Source: Pyrus communis
Taxonomy: Eukaryota > Streptophyta > Magnoliopsida > Rosales > Rosaceae
Direction of reading: 5' to 3'
DNA length: 64,000 bases
Assembly: GCF_963583255.1 (NCBI RefSeq)
Contig: NC_084806.1
Span: forward strand, 28,644,935 to 28,708,934
The translations under genes and the position numbers were made by a program. The notes beneath the pieces were generated by a model, which worked only from the letters and a program-made list of their open reading frames with translations, did not search any database and was not told where the DNA came from. Below are positions 1-12,290 of the stretch, in pieces. Numbering within the stretch: the first letter of the stretch is position 1; each line of letters begins with the position of its first letter.

Positions 1-2
1 AC

Positions 3-3000
3 CCAAATTTCAAATGGAGGGAGCCCCAACAATCTCAAAACCAAGGAGGCTTTAGGCAACAACCCCCTGGGTTCTTTCCCAAAACCTACGGCCCACCCCA
101 AAATCAAGCCCAATCCGGCCCAAGTGCCTCAGGTACGTCTCTTGACAATGATGCACTTCTTAAGATACTAACTAAGTTGTCTAATGGGCAGGACGATCAA
201 GCTAAGGCTATGCAAAACCAAGACAAAAGGGTGGATCAATTGGAGAAACAAATGGGGCAAATTGCCGAGTTTATGGGGCAGTTTCGTGAACAAGGAAAGC
301 TCCCTAGTTCCACCGTTCCAAATCCAAAGGGAAGCTTCGAAAGTGCAAAAGCCATAACCTTGAGAAGTGAAAAAGAGATTGGGGCAGATCCTACACCATC
401 ACAATCAGGTCCCAAAGGTGATGAAAACTTGCAAATTGAAGAGGAAGAATCAAGCAAACCCATGACAAAGGTGGGAGAGTCTTTGCCGCAAGTTCCTAGT
501 GCCCCAAAACTGTCTAATTCGGCCAAAAAGGGTAAGAATGTGTCAAATTCGGTTTCTACTAATGCTTTTCCTTCGAATGCTCCTTTTCCTAGTAGGTTTA
601 TGCAACCAAGGAAGGAAGAAGCTGAAAAGGACATCCTTGAGACATTTAGGAAAGTTCAAGTGAACATACCCTTGTTGGATGCAATCAAGCAAGTCCCTAG
701 ATACGCCAAGTTTTTGAAGGAGTTGTGCACCACTAGGAAGAGGATGTCGACCAAGGAAGTGGTAAAAGTAGGTGAGAATGTGTCCGCCATCTTGCAACGC
801 AAACTACCTCCCAAATGCAAAGATCCGGGTAGTTTCACCATTCCTTGTGTCATAGGTAACACTAGATTTGAATCTGCCATGCTTGACTTAGGTGCCTCTA
901 TAAATGTTATGCCATATTCCATATATGTCTCTATGAACCTAGGATCATTGAAAAATGATGGTGTTATCATACAATTGGCCGATAGATCTAATGCCTATCC
1001 AAAGGGAGTTTTGGAAGATGTTTTGGTGCAGGTTAATCATTTGATCTTTCCGGCGGATTTCTATGTCCTTGAGATGGATGAATCGGATCATGCACCCTCG
1101 CTGCCCATTCTACTTGGAAGGCCATTCATGAAAACGGCCCGGACTAAGATTGACGTGTTTAATGGAACTTTGTCCATGGAATTTGATGGGGAAGTTGTTA
1201 ATTTCAATCTTTCTGATTCTATTAAGTATCCTAGTGAAGATCATTCATGTTTCTCTATTGATACTGTTGACTCTTTGGCGCAGGGATACCTTGAAGATTT
1301 GAATGATGATATGCTTGAAAAAGTCATTACAAGTGGTGTAGAAGTCAAAACCAAGGGAGCAACATCCATGCAACCCCACGGCACAAATACACTATCCTAT
1401 GCCGTGCCTCCTAGTGAGGATTTTCTTGAAGTAGTTGCTGCCCTTGAGTCATCACCAATACATGATGGTAAGTTTCCTAACAAAGAGTCCATTCCCATTT
1501 CGACTAACAAGTTGCTTCCATCCATAATTCAGGCACCTATCCTTGAACTCAAACCTTTGCCAAGCCATTTGAAGTACATTTTCTTGGGAAAAAATGAGAC
1601 ACTGCCTGCCATCATATCATCATCCCTCACGGCACAAGAGGAGGAAAAACTCATGCATGTGTTGAAGGAGTACAAATCTGCCCTAGGATGGACATTGGCC
1701 GATATCAAAGGTATAAGCCCCACAACTTGTATGCATCACATATTTCTTGAGGAGGGGACCAAACCAACTAGAGAGGCTCAACGCCGTCTTAACCCTCCAA
1801 TGATGGAAGTTGTGAAAAAGGAGATAATCAAACTTCTTGATTGTGGAGTCATTTATCCTATCTCCGATAGTCGTTGGGTTTCACCTATCCAATGTGTGCC
1901 TAAGAAATCCGGAGTGACGGTTGTGGAAAATGCCGAGAATGAGCTTGTACCCATGAGAATCCAAACCGGTTGGCGTGTATGCATCGATTATAGGAAGATA
2001 AATGCCACCACAAGGAAGGACCACTTCCCATTGCCGTTCCTAGATCAAATGTTGGAAAGGTTAGCGGGTCATTCTTTTTATTGCTTTCTTGATGGATATT
2101 CAGGTTATAATCAAATTGTCATTGCCCCGGATGATCAAGAAAAGACCACTTTTACTTGTCCCTTTGGAACATTTGCATATCGACGCATGCCATTTGGTTT
2201 GTGCAATGCCCCTGCCACGTTTCAAAGGTGTATGGTAAGCATATTTTCTGATTATGTTGAAAGGATTATTGAGATATTCATGGATGACTTTAGTGTTTTT
2301 GGTGATTCTTTTGATAAATGCTTGGATAATCTCACTTTAATCTTGAAACGTTGTGTTGAAACAAACCTTGTTTTAAATTGGGAAAAATGCCATTTTATGG
2401 TTAAACAAGGTATTGTTTTGGGTCATATAATCTCTGAAAAAGGAATTGAAGTTGATAAGTCTAAAGTAGATCTTGTACGCTACTTACCATCTCCTACTTC
2501 GGTTAGAGAGGTTCGTTCTTTTCTTGGTCATGCAGGATTCTATAGACGATTTATCAAGGACTTTTCCAAGATTGCACAACCCCTATGCCGCCTCCTCCAA
2601 AAAGATGTGTCTTTTGAGTTCAACGAGGCATGCGAGAAGTCATTCAAGCATCTCAAAGAGCTCCTAACCACGGCACCCATCATAACTCCCCCGGATTGGT
2701 CCATTCCATTTGAATTGATGTGTGATGCCTCGGATTATGCACTTGGGGCTGTTTTGGGTCAAAGGAAAAATAAACAGTCACATGTTATTTATTATGCTTC
2801 CCGCACTTTAAATGATGCTCAATTGAATTATTCTACAACCGAAAAAGAACTCTTGGCGGTTGTATTTGCTTTAGATAAGTTTAGATCATATCTTATTGCA
2901 ACTAAAGTAATTGTTTTCACTGACCATGCAGCCTTGAAGTATCTTTTCACCAAAAAGGAGGCCAAACCAAGGCTCATTCGTTGGATGCTCCTACTTCAAG

Positions 3001-4445
3001 AGTTCGATATTGAAATTAGGGACAAGAAAGGTTGTGAAAACGTGGTGGCTGACCACTTGAGTAGATTGGTGCGTGAAGAAGAATCCCTCCCCATTTCTGA
3101 GACGTTTCCGGATGAACAACTTCTGTCCATTGAGGTAAGTACCCCTTGGTATGCCGATTTGGTCAATTTCTTGGTGACTAAGCAAGTTCCTAACACCCTA
3201 AGCAAGGTTCAACGTGATAAATTGATACATGATGCAAGATTTTATGTGTGGGATGATCCATATCTATGGAAATATTGCCTAGATCAGATTATTAGAAGAT
3301 GTGTGCCAACTTCTGATTTTAACTCAATTCTAGCATTTTGTCATTCTTCTGCATGTGGAGGCCATTTTGGTACCCAAAGGACAGCTCGTAAAGTGTTAGA
3401 ATCTGGTTTTTATTGGCCTACATTGTTCAAAGATGCTAGAATGTTTTGCTTAACATGTGATAGATGTCAAAGAACAGGTTCTATTGGTGCAAAAGACCAA
3501 ATGCCGCAAACACCCATCTTCAATGTTGAAATCTTTGATGTTTGGGGTATTGATTTCATGGGTCCTTTTCCTTCTTCATTTGGTTTCACTTATATTTTGC
3601 TTGCGGTTGATTATGTTTCTAAATGGGTAGAAGCAAAAGCTACCCGTACTAACGATTCTAGAGTGGTTTCAGATTTCATCAAGACTAACATTTTCTCTAG
3701 ATTTGGGATGCCGCGGGTATTTATAAGTGATGGAGGTTCACATTTCTGCAATAGGACCATTGAGGCACTCTTCAAGAAGTACAATGTCAAGCATAAGGTT
3801 TCAACACCTTATCACCCACAAACAAGTGGCCAAGCCGAAGTATCAAATAGAGAGGTCAAGCAAATCTTGGAGAAGACCGTGGGGCCTAACCGGAAGGATT
3901 GGAGCATGCGTTTAGACGATGCACTATGGGCATATCGCACTGCCTACAAAACACCCCTAGGGATGTCTCCATTTCGGCTAGTTTATGGAAAACCTTGTCA
4001 CTTACCCGTGGAGCTAGAGCATAAGGCACATTGGGCCATCAAAACGTTCAATTTGGACTTAGATGCTGCTGGAATGCATCGGAAGCTCCAATTGAATGAG
4101 CTTGAGGAACTAAGGAATGAAGCCTACGAGAATGCCCGCATTTACAAGGAAAAGACGAAGGCGTTTCATGACAAGATGATTAGGGGCAAAACCTTCACAA
4201 TTGGGCAGAAAGTTTTACTTTTTAATTCTCGTCTACGTTTATTTCCCGGAAAGTTACGTTCTAAATGGATTGGACCTTTTGTTGTTACTAATGTTTTTCC
4301 ACATGGTGCAGTTCAAGTCCAAAGCTTAAGGAATGGGGTGGAATTCAAGGTCAACGGACATAGATTGAAGCCATACTATGAGAATGTCGTGGGGCAGGTT
4401 GTGGAGGAGATCTCACTCCATGCCGTGGGCACCAATGGTGCCTGA
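3..4445 (+). CDS. Athila-type Ty3/gypsy gag-pol polyprotein (5' partial)
   Basis: Retrotransposon polyprotein that would make the element's capsid, protease, reverse transcriptase, RNase H and integrase. The frame is already open at base 3 and runs 1480 codons, so the start lies upstream of the window; the first Met-like position near 177 is a TTG and not a start. In order: a Gln/Pro-rich gag tail; an aspartic protease with DLGAS near residue 295 (the Athila form of D-S/T-G); a reverse transcriptase with FMDD at residues 759-762; RNase H with DASDYALG and TDHAALKYL; integrase with an HHCC zinc finger (about 3340-3475) and the D, D, E residues in GIDFMG, ISDGG and the [10 protein letters not shown] segment. 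All catalytic motifs are present and there is no stop or frameshift, which suggests a fairly young copy. No env-like ORF follows. Family assignment rests on the motifs and on the downstream LTR. Confidence 0.93.
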   Translation, partial: PNFKWREPQQSQNQGGFRQQPPGFFPKTYGPPQNQAQSGPSASGTSLDNDALLKILTKLSNGQDDQAKAMQNQDKRVDQLEKQMGQIAEFMGQFREQGKLPSSTVPNPKGSFESAKAITLRSEKEIGADPTPSQSGPKGDENLQIEEEESSKPMTKVGESLPQVPSAPKLSNSAKKGKNVSNSVSTNAFPSNAPFPSRFMQPRKEEAEKDILETFRKVQVNIPLLDAIKQVPRYAKFLKELCTTRKRMSTKEVVKVGENVSAILQRKLPPKCKDPGSFTIPCVIGNTRFESAMLDLGASINVMPYSIYVSMNLGSLKNDGVIIQLADRSNAYPKGVLEDVLVQVNHLIFPADFYVLEMDESDHAPSLPILLGRPFMKTARTKIDVFNGTLSMEFDGEVVNFNLSDSIKYPSEDHSCFSIDTVDSLAQGYLEDLNDDMLEKVITSGVEVKTKGATSMQPHGTNTLSYAVPPSEDFLEVVAALESSPIHDGKFPNKESIPISTNKLLPSIIQAPILELKPLPSHLKYIFLGKNETLPAIISSSLTAQEEEKLMHVLKEYKSALGWTLADIKGISPTTCMHHIFLEEGTKPTREAQRRLNPPMMEVVKKEIIKLLDCGVIYPISDSRWVSPIQCVPKKSGVTVVENAENELVPMRIQTGWRVCIDYRKINATTRKDHFPLPFLDQMLERLAGHSFYCFLDGYSGYNQIVIAPDDQEKTTFTCPFGTFAYRRMPFGLCNAPATFQRCMVSIFSDYVERIIEIFMDDFSVFGDSFDKCLDNLTLILKRCVETNLVLNWEKCHFMVKQGIVLGHIISEKGIEVDKSKVDLVRYLPSPTSVREVRSFLGHAGFYRRFIKDFSKIAQPLCRLLQKDVSFEFNEACEKSFKHLKELLTTAPIITPPDWSIPFELMCDASDYALGAVLGQRKNKQSHVIYYASRTLNDAQLNYSTTEKELLAVVFALDKFRSYLIATKVIVFTDHAALKYLFTKKEAKPRLIRWMLLLQEFDIEIRDKKGCENVVADHLSRLVREEESLPISETFPDEQLLSIEVSTPWYADLVNFLVTKQVPNTLSKVQRDKLIHDARFYVWDDPYLWKYCLDQIIRRCVPTSDFNSILAFCHSSACGGHFGTQRTARKVLESGFYWPTLFKDARMFCLTCDRCQRTGSIGAKDQMPQTPIFNVEIFDVWGIDFMGPFPSSFGFTYILLAVDYVSKWVEAKATRTNDSRVVSDFIKTNIFSRFGMPRVFISDGGSHFCNRTIEALFKKYNVKHKVSTPYHPQTSGQAEVSNREVKQILEKTVGPNRKDWSMRLDDALWAYRTAYKTPLGMSPFRLVYGKPCHLPVELEHKAHWAIKTFNLDLDAAGMHRKLQLNELEELRNEAYENARIYKEKTKAFHDKMIRGKTFTIGQKVLLFNSRLRLFPGKLRSKWIGPFVVTNVFPHGAVQVQSLRNGVEFKVNGHRLKPYYENVVGQVVEEISLHAVGTNGA

Positions 4446-6353
4446 ACATGTTCTTCGTCCGGCTGCAAGACGTTAAAGAAAGCGCTACTTGGGAGGCAAC
4501 CCATGCCATTCAACAAAGGAAGACCTAGAAAGCACTCCAATTCCAGATTTGCGTTCCTAAACCCTTATCTTTGTTGATTCTTTCTAATCTGCCTATTTAG
4601 TTGTTTTACTTGCTGTTTGTGTGTTTCTTTGTGTGATTTTATGCTTAAAACATTGAGGACAATGTTTGATTTTAAGTGTGGGGGGGTAACTAAGTGTTTT
4701 TCATGCAAATTCGTGGGATTTTATCACCCATTATTTCAAAACTTGTTCCTTGCTGTTTTTAAGTGTTTTTAAGCAGTTTTGGTGTGTTTTAGTATGTTTT
4801 GAATAAAAATCCGAAAATCAAAGAAAAATTTGAAAAATTTGTTTTAAAAAACCCAAAAAAGAGTTGTTTTTGTGTGTTTGTTTGTGTCTTAGGGTACCTT
4901 CCAACACAATGATGAGGATTTGGTTTTTAAATACATGGCTGTTAAAGAGAGTGATTAACATGGATGAAAGTTTGATTTACTCTATGTTTATGCTTGGTTG
5001 TGGTTATAACTTATGAATTCACATGCAATCATAAAAGAAAAAAATCAGTTTTTGTAACATGCTTGAAGGAAGGAACTCAAATTAACGCTACAACCTTGTG
5101 AGACTTGAACCTAAACGTTTATTTGGAGAGTTAAAATCTGTGCATTCTTTGTTTTCTAAAATCGTTGCATGATCTCATTATTCTTTGCTTGGTTGCTACT
5201 TAGAAGGCGTTTCATCATTTAGTTCCAAACACTAGAAGTCATGCCCATTTCATTCAAAGCATGGTATTGATTAGCATAACACATATTCAAGATGAAGTTG
5301 TGTAGTGACCACCACTTTAACCAAAAAGCCGTGTGCCCTACTCCATTATATGTTTAGGTGTTAACCCCATTGAGCCTTGTTTAGCCTTTTCTTTGTTAAC
5401 CCACATTACCTTCACCTAGCCTAGATTAGGACTATCCATACCCTCGTTCTTAAAGTATAGTAAGCATGATTCAAATGGAATTCCTTTATGGCAGAAACCA
5501 AGTGTGGGGGAAGTAGAAAGAAAAGAAAAGAAAAATTCGTAAAAAAAAAAAAAAAAAAAAAAAAAAAGTATGAAAAGAGTTGAACAACATGAGAAAAAGA
5601 GTTCCAAGGTGTTGTTTGTTGAAGAAAGGGTCCAAAAAGTTGAATTCGGCCCTAAGAAGTTGTTTAAAGTCTTCCCCTTGTGTTTTTAAGTTAATTTCTG
5701 CAAACTAAGTGAATTCTAAGTCTTAATTTCATTACTTTGCTTACTAATGCTTGAAGTAACGTTTGTTTTCCCTATCCTTTCTTTGTTAACCAATACCCCA
5801 AGCCCCGTTGCAACCCTTAAACTTCTATCTTGAGTGTTATGTGTTTCAATTTGTTGAGTTTGAATTTGGTATGAGCATATGGTGTCACTGGTTCTCGCAT
5901 CTAAGTAGTAGCATTCCATTCATGAGATCATATCTAAACATGCCTATTAACTCCGGAAATTGCATTCTTTGTGATACATATATGTGAGCATTCGTTTTTA
6001 TATCTACATCAATTCTCTCACATATAACTAGTATAGGGTGTGTAGTTAGAAAATCTGAGTGAAAATAGAGTGCAAATCTATTAAGGATAGAAGGAATTCT
6101 CTAAGGCATGTTACTACATTCAAAACATTGTTTTAATTGGTTAATTGTGAACTAGTAAGTAGTGACTATGATTAAGCATGTGCTTAAGTGTTAAATTGAC
6201 TCAAATCTGTGGGAATGATAATCTTTAACATGTCATGTGCATTGGAAACCCCTGAGGCAAACGTTGGAAGGTTTAGATTATGTTTGTTTGTTTTGTCTTG
6301 TTTTATTTCTTTGTTTTGCTCGAGGACTAGCAAAAGCTAAGTGTGGGGGAATT
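4446..6353 (+). other. Athila 3' internal noncoding region with three PPT-like motifs
   Basis: About 1.9 kb between the pol stop and the 3' LTR, with no supported ORF. The segment just after the stop (about 4465-4505) has the AAAGCGCT...GGGAGGCAACCCA motif common downstream of Athila pol. The purine-rich motif AAGTGTGGGGG occurs three times, near 4674, 5500 and 6338. Only the last abuts the LTR and can be the working polypurine tract. A poly(A) run lies at about 5540-5567. Confidence 0.75.
6338..6353 (+). other. Polypurine tract of the Athila element
   Basis: The sequence taagtgtgggggaatt ends immediately before the TG that opens the LTR at 6354. Its position and purine content fit the plus-strand primer site. 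Confidence 0.75.
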
Positions 6354-6652
6354 TGATAGGAGCATTTTTATGCGACTTAATTGGCTTGTTCTCATGCATT
6401 TATGTTGTTTTTCCTTAGTTAGTTTAGTGTTTAAAGTCATTTTCGTGCAATTTCAGGTTTTAGTGTCAAAGTATGCAAAAAGAAGCAATTTGGAGCATTC
6501 TAGAGCATTTTTGGGCCAAGATTGGATAGTGCAAGCATGGAGGCATAAGGATGGACGAATTTGAAGGCTTGAATTCAGTTAGGGAGCTGCAAGGGGGCCT
6601 AAAAAACCTTATTTCTAGAAGGCTTTATCTAATCACACATGGTGCCTAATTT

Positions 6653-6840
6653 CTAGCTTGTCTCCTAGCCGTCCTAGCTTGTCTCCTAGCCGTCCTACCT
6701 TGTCTCCTAGCCGTCCTAGCTTGTCACTAGCCGTCCTACCTTGTCTCCTAGCCGTCCTAGCTTGTCTCCTAGCCGTCCTAGCTTGTCACTAGCCGTCCTA
6801 GCTTGTCTCCTAGCCGTCCTACCTTGTCTCCTACCTTGTC
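6653..6840 (+). repeat. 20-21 bp minisatellite inside the Athila LTR
   Basis: About nine head-to-tail copies of a unit resembling cttgtctcctagccgtcct, some with a one-base deletion (ttgtcactag). It sits about 60 bp upstream of the LTR TATA box, in U3. Confidence 0.9.
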
Positions 6841-6900
6841 CAAGCTACACACATATATCCTTTAAGTGTTTCAACTAAGTTCAAAAACCTTTCCTAGCCC

Positions 6901-6908
6901 TATAAATA
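6901..6908 (+). promoter_or_regulatory. LTR TATA box
   Basis: The sequence tataaata follows a pyrimidine-rich stretch inside the LTR and precedes a plausible start about 30 bp on. It is the only clear TATA element in this LTR. Confidence 0.6.
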
Positions 6909-8266
6909 AGGCTTTGCAGCAAGGCACTTGGGGGGATCACTCATTCACCCAATTTTCGTCCATTCATCTAGCCACACCACTCTATACATCCTAAAATCCT
7001 AAAAACACAATTCCAGCCAAACACTACACCTTGCCGTGCCTATCCTCCATCCAATTCCATAATCCCTGATCCTAAAACACATCCCAACCATCCCATCCAC
7101 CTTTGTGCCGTAGCAAGGAGAAAGAAGGAAAGACTCTTGGATGCTCAAGCTTCGTCGTTGGTGCATTCTAGGTGTAATTCGTTTTATGATTTCAATGTTT
7201 AATTTATTTTCCTTTCATTTTGCTATGAACATGAGTGGCTAAACCCCTATTGGTTAGGGGTGATTTCGAAGCCATAACTATGTGTGCAAGTTGATTTGAT
7301 AAATTCCAGTTATGAGTTCTTGAATCGTGAATGCAATTGGCTTAACTGTGAGAGTAATAACGTATTTGTGTTTGTTAATTAGGGGTCGACACTTAATTGG
7401 CTTGCATGAATATGATGCTAGAATATAAGTTTGTTTCACATAATTGTCACACACTTATATTCACAAGTAGTGAAGGTTGCTAGTCACAATCGCGTTAAGT
7501 TCAATTCCTAGCATAAGTGTCATGATGTCATAGTCACAAGTGCTTTGTCAATGCTTATAGTTTTCATTGAACGTAATGATCTTTGATTGTATCTTTATTA
7601 TGATGTCATGTAAGGAACTTTTGAAGAATGCTTTGGGTTGTCGTATGATGTCATCCAATTCAATAACACAAGGAAAACTTGAGAATTAACTAGTGATGTC
7701 ATGGTTAATTTGGGGCATTGTCATTCATAATTCTATGAAGGAATAACTGGAAATCGAGTCATTTGCATACTTGTCATGTGTGGAGAAGGAACCCCTAACT
7801 AGTCCATCATCCATTAAAAACCCCAAAAACGTTTCAAAATCAGTTTTACTTTGCAATCTGTTTTCTCAACTTTAATTTCGTCCAAATCAAATCCCCCTTT
7901 ACTTTGAAGTCTCAATTTAGTTAGAAATTGTTTTGGTTCATGTTTTTAAGTGTTTTGAGTCAAGTTTTCAACCAATTTCGTCCAAATTAGTGTAGGTGCT
8001 CAAAACTGCCCAGAAAGTGGTTTTTAGGCAGTTTTGAGTCTTCTAGTTGCTGTTTTGAGTTTTTGTTTTGTTTTAGTGTTTTAACTTTGGTTTTTCATTC
8101 TTTGAGTCCAAATTAGTGTTTTTAACTTTGTTTTGGAGTTCTTAGGTCAGTTTTCAAGAGTTTAGCAATCCCTCCTAATCCCCGGTTTTGAACGATCCCT
8201 ACTTACATACTTTGCTACAATTGTCAGAAGAGGGTTTAATTTGTGTGCTTAATATATTTCGCATCA

Positions 8267-8479
8267 CTTATCTAGTTTCGACTACACTTCTTATGTCATC
8301 TATGCTCTGAACATTTGTGCTTTATGGGTTCTTCCCACTGCTGTGCACTCTCTACCTTAGATTAATTCATTGTTAGATTTGGTTTAAATTTATCCATATT
8401 TTATGCTTCATTTTCCTTGTTGGTTACGTCACCTTCGGGTGACAGCCAACATGCCTCAACTTCGGTCGGGGTGTGTCAA
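8267..8479 (+). repeat. Fragment of another LTR (3' end of a Ty3/gypsy LTR)
   Basis: The stretch ending cttcggtcggggtgtgtca resembles the ends of the chromovirus LTRs at 38175 and 45234 and, inverted, at 61727. It has a similar 'cgtcacc...cgggtgacagccaacatg' block and the phrase tatgctctgaacat. It directly follows the Athila LTR, which suggests Athila inserted into an older LTR. Only this side is visible. Confidence 0.5.
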
Positions 8480-8485
8480 CATCAC

Positions 8486-8663
8486 TCTTAATCTAGACCA
8501 TTGAATGTTATAAAATCTAAAGGCTACAAGGAAGTGTAAAAATATTTTTCCCTTGATCCTATCCCTAAATATTTATAGGGTCAATGGACAAACATTTTGA
8601 CAAATGTTTTTACACTCTTTGGTAGCCTTTAGATCTTATAATATCCAATAGTGTTGATTAAGA
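8486..8663. mobile_element. Hairpin MITE, about 178 bp
   Basis: The first 60 bp or so and the last 60 bp are reverse complements. For example tcttaatc...atctaaaggctac at the left matches gtagcctttagat...gattaaga at the right. There is no coding capacity. The family is not identified. Confidence 0.75.
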
Positions 8664-8877
8664 TTTATATGAAGACTTTTAAATATCAAATGACTTGAAT
8701 GATGATGTGGATTATAACTATTAAGGAAAATACTAATTAGCTAGAAAGAAAAATGTAATAAAATCTGATTGAATTTTTATTTTGAGGGAAAAAAAAAAAA
8801 ACAAAACAAAAGAGGAAAGAAGAGTTTTGCAGACCTCATCAGCAAACAAGGAGGAAGGAGGAGGTAGCCTCTTTTTT

Positions 8878-8911
<34 letters not shown>

Positions 8912-9369
8912 GTCAAAGGATGTAAACTCTTCTTGACTTTATCAAATAATGAACCCTAATGAATGATAAAACATGATACTAGGCAAAGAGAGAGTTTTGC
9001 CTTAAGAAAAAAGAATTAGGGTTTTGTTTTGAGATGGTTTAAGTGCCCTAGTCCTGGGCTAGTGACTCAATCACTTTGTCACTTTCATAGCATAACCATG
9101 TCAACCCAAGATCCAGGAATGAAAATAGGCGTTCTTCATCGTAGGCTTCTAGTTTTTTTTTTTTTTTTTTTTTTTTTTAATCAGAATTTAGCTTTTTTCT
9201 ATTTTATTTTTCAATTCTATTCTATTTGGTTTGCCTTTTTTGCATTTTCTCTTTTAATTTTTAACTTGTTATTTGGCTGCTGTCATATGTCTACTATTTT
9301 GCATCCATTATTTAACCGTTCGATTATGTGCAGATTTTTCATTTACGTACAATTTTTCTTGTACATTAT
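8664..9369. other. Intergenic, AT-rich, homopolymer tracts
   Basis: No gene seen. It contains long T runs at about 8872-8911 and 9152-9178, and an A-rich stretch near 8790. Confidence 0.6.
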
Positions 9370-12290
9370 TCATTGATACCGATAGTGATGAAGAAAATAA
9401 TTGGGAAGAAGATCCAGTCATTGATATAGAAAGTGATGAAGAAAATAACAGAGAAGAATATCCAATCATTGTGAATCAAACGGAGAATTATGATGACGTT
9501 TTCTTGGGAAAAGCTGTACTCAATGAAAATGAAGCTTATGATCTCTACAACAACTATGCTATGACAATTGGATTTAGTGTTCGTAAGGGACAAAAGAGAT
9601 ATAATAGAAAAAATCAACTAAGACAAGTTTGTTATCTTTGTTCAAATAGAAAAATTTCTGAAGCTCATTTGGGTGTGATTAAAACCATGGTAGTTGCAAG
9701 AATAAGGACTACAAATACAGATTCTTATTTAGCAAAATAAGTTGGCGGGTCTCAGAATGTAGGTTTTACACAAAGAGATTGCTACAATATTGTGAATAAG
9801 GAAAAAATGGTCATGTTTAAAGCATGGGATGCTCAAAGTTTGATCAAACTTTTCTGGCACAAGCAAGCAAAAGATCCTATGTTCTTTTACATTGTGCAAG
9901 TGGATTAAGAAAATCGAATGACAAACTTTTTTTGGAGAGATGGAAGGCCGCGACTTGACTATGAGTGTTTTGGGGAAGTTTTAGCATTTGGTACTACATA
10001 TCATACCAATAGGTATAACATAATTTGTGCTCCCTTTGTCAGCTTTAATCACCATTGGAAAAATGTATTGTTCAGTTGTGCATTTTTATTGGATGAGAAA
10101 ACAGAAGCGCTTACTTGGTTATTTGATACTTTCTTGGAATCAATGGGAGGTCAAAAGCCAAAGACAATTTTTACTGATTATTGTCAAGCTATGGCAAATG
10201 GCGTTGAAAAGGTTTTCTCTGGGGTATGTAATTGTTTATACTCATGGCACATATCTCATAATTGTGCAAAATATATGTCAAGTCTCTATGTGAACCCTAA
10301 TTTTAGACATTTGTTCAATAAATGTCTTCAATATTGGGAGACAGAATTGGAATTCCAGTCGACTTGGGATGAGCTAGTTGCATAAATCAACCTTACTGGG
10401 TACTCACGGATGTGCTCACAGATGAATATGTTGTATGCACTTCATGCCAAATGGTGTTCGGCATTTAGCCATGATACTTTCACATGTCAAATACAATCTT
10501 TACAAAGAAGTGAGAGTACGAATAACATTTTCCACAATATTTCTACCAAGACAATGAGACTTATTGAATTTGTGCATCATTATGATAAGCAAGCAACAAA
10601 AATACATACAAGTGAATCAAAAGAGTCTTATCGTTGCAATCAGGGTCTCCTTCTAGAGTTACCCAAAGGAGTGGAATTTTGAAGCATGATGCTACTATCT
10701 ACAGTAGGAAAATGTTTAAAATATTTGAAAAAGAGTTTTTCAAAAGATTAGCAGTGACAATGCATGAATATGAGAGTTGTGGTACAGTTCACTCCCTCGC
10801 ACTTAATGAAGAGGGTTGCACAAGAGTTTACCTTGTCCAACTTAACTCGTCAAATGGCACGATTTCTTGTAGTTGCAAAATGTTTGCGTCCATGGGTTTG
10901 TTGTGTCGTCACACTCTAAGGGTACTAAAAGTCAAATCTTGGATTGAAATACCTTCACAACATATATAAAGTTGGACAAAAAATGCAAAGAAAGGATTGG
11001 ATGCAAATGAACATAGTCAATTGTTGTAGGTAAAAGGTAAACCATCTATTACATTGCGTCGAAATAAGTTGATGTGAATGGTTTACAATATATTGAGTAA
11101 GGAAGAAGAGTTAGAAAGTGCTACTAAAGTTGCTATGAAAAAATTGAGAGAGATGGAGGAATTGATTGAAAAGGATATGATCAAGTCAAAGGATGAAGTT
11201 AATAAAGAAAGCAATGACATACTTTAGAATGATAACAATGACGATGATTATAACGAAAATGGTTGCTCAGTTGATAGAGCCACCTATATTGAATCCTTTG
11301 TTGGTAAGGCCGAAAGGAGTAAGCAATGCCAAATTTAAAAGTGCTATAGAGAAACAAAAAAAGAAAGCATCAAAAGATACTGTCTCATCTGGTAAGTGAA
11401 ATTTTATATTTTTATTGACTATCATATGTAATTCCAATATTCTTTTTTACTTAAAAAGTTTAAATTTGTTTTATAGGGAAAACCAAGAAGCCAAGCAATA
11501 TAGGCCCTTCACATAGCTCAGCACCATATGAATCAAATTTTCTTAAACAACTCAGTGTACCCACTAGTACAAATGTTACGCAGGTTTACCCAGCTATGAT
11601 CTTCTTAAAACAAATAGTCATGCATTGTCTCCATCAAACCAAGTAATCTAATCTGTTAGTTTACAGTGATGTATGTTTTAAGAACTTGAATGCTCTTATT
11701 TTCTCTAAATTCGACTAATTGCTTATCATCTTATAAATGTTACACAGGTCTTCTCAGTTGTGAGCTTGTTAACAACAAACAGTCATGCATCGCCTCCATA
11801 TAACCAAGTAATCTAGCCTAGTTTTTCATTTACAAGTATATATGCTACAAGATAGTTAATTTATGGTGAGTCAGGTATTGATCGATTTACTTTAAGAATG
11901 AAGAATTTATAAATACACATAGTAATTCTTGTTTGTTTTATACATTTGTTATACACATGTGGCATAATTCATCCTCACGTTCTATTGCACATGAACCCCT
12001 TGGACTAAATCCTCAACTCAGCCAGGTTTGATTTGTTTATCACACAAGGCATATTTGTTTTTTTAGCATGTAGTTAATGTGAAGCTATATGTAATGCAGG
12101 ATTCACATCCATATGTTTATGGGCAACAACATAATCCAGAGGAGTAATTTCTACAATACAATGAGAGTAAATCACTTTTCAATGCTTTTAAGTTACCCTA
12201 AGATTTTTCTTGTTTTTCACCACTAAACTTGATTTATAATTTTTGGGTGCAGTTGGAAGATGATATGCTTTGGGTTGGAAACCTTTAAAT
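9370..12290 (+). pseudogene. FRS: FAR1/FRS-type (MULE transposase-derived) gene, broken
   Basis: Plant FAR1-related proteins are transcription factors derived from Mutator transposases. The pieces lie in family order on the plus strand. An acidic N-terminus and a FAR1 DNA-binding region come first (9370-9740; NENEAYDLYNNYA, GFSVRKGQKR). The MULE transposase core is at 9918-10385 (NFFWRDGRPRLDYECFG, PKTIFTDYCQAMA, CLYSWHIS). Linker pieces follow to 10682. A SWIM zinc finger is at 10634-10969 (CSCKMFASMGLLCRH). A basic tail is near 11300-11400 (RPKGVSNAKF). In-frame stops (9738, about 9906, about 10383) and frame changes break the reading. Intron-like GT/AG stretches after 11395 and a 3' exon-like piece near 12100-12260 argue against a processed copy. 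The first exon and start are not seen. The family is secure; the exact member is not. Confidence 0.82.
11570..11820 (+). repeat. Duplicated exon-like segment in the FRS relic
   Basis: A block of about 75 bp near 11572-11647 recurs near 11742-11815. Both have 'aatgttac.caggt', 'acaaa.agtcatgcat', 'tctccat' or 'cctccat', and 'accaagtaatct'. It looks like a local duplication in the 3' part of the FRS relic. Confidence 0.6.

Larger units (their letters stand above)
6354..8266 (+). repeat. 3' LTR of the Athila element (1913 bp)
   Basis: It begins TGATAGG right after the polypurine tract and ends CGCATCA, so the ends form a short inverted repeat (TGAT...ATCA). A TATA box (tataaata, 6901-6908) lies about 550 bp in and probably starts the U3/R boundary. 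Upstream of it is a minisatellite of 20-21 bp units. The 5' LTR is outside the window, so neither target duplication nor age can be read. The end at 8266 is inferred from the CA dinucleotide and inverted-repeat match. Confidence 0.8.

Noticed and set aside
177..179. Start codon of the long polyprotein at 177
   Set aside because: The codon is TTG and the frame is open back to base 3, so the true start is outside the window.
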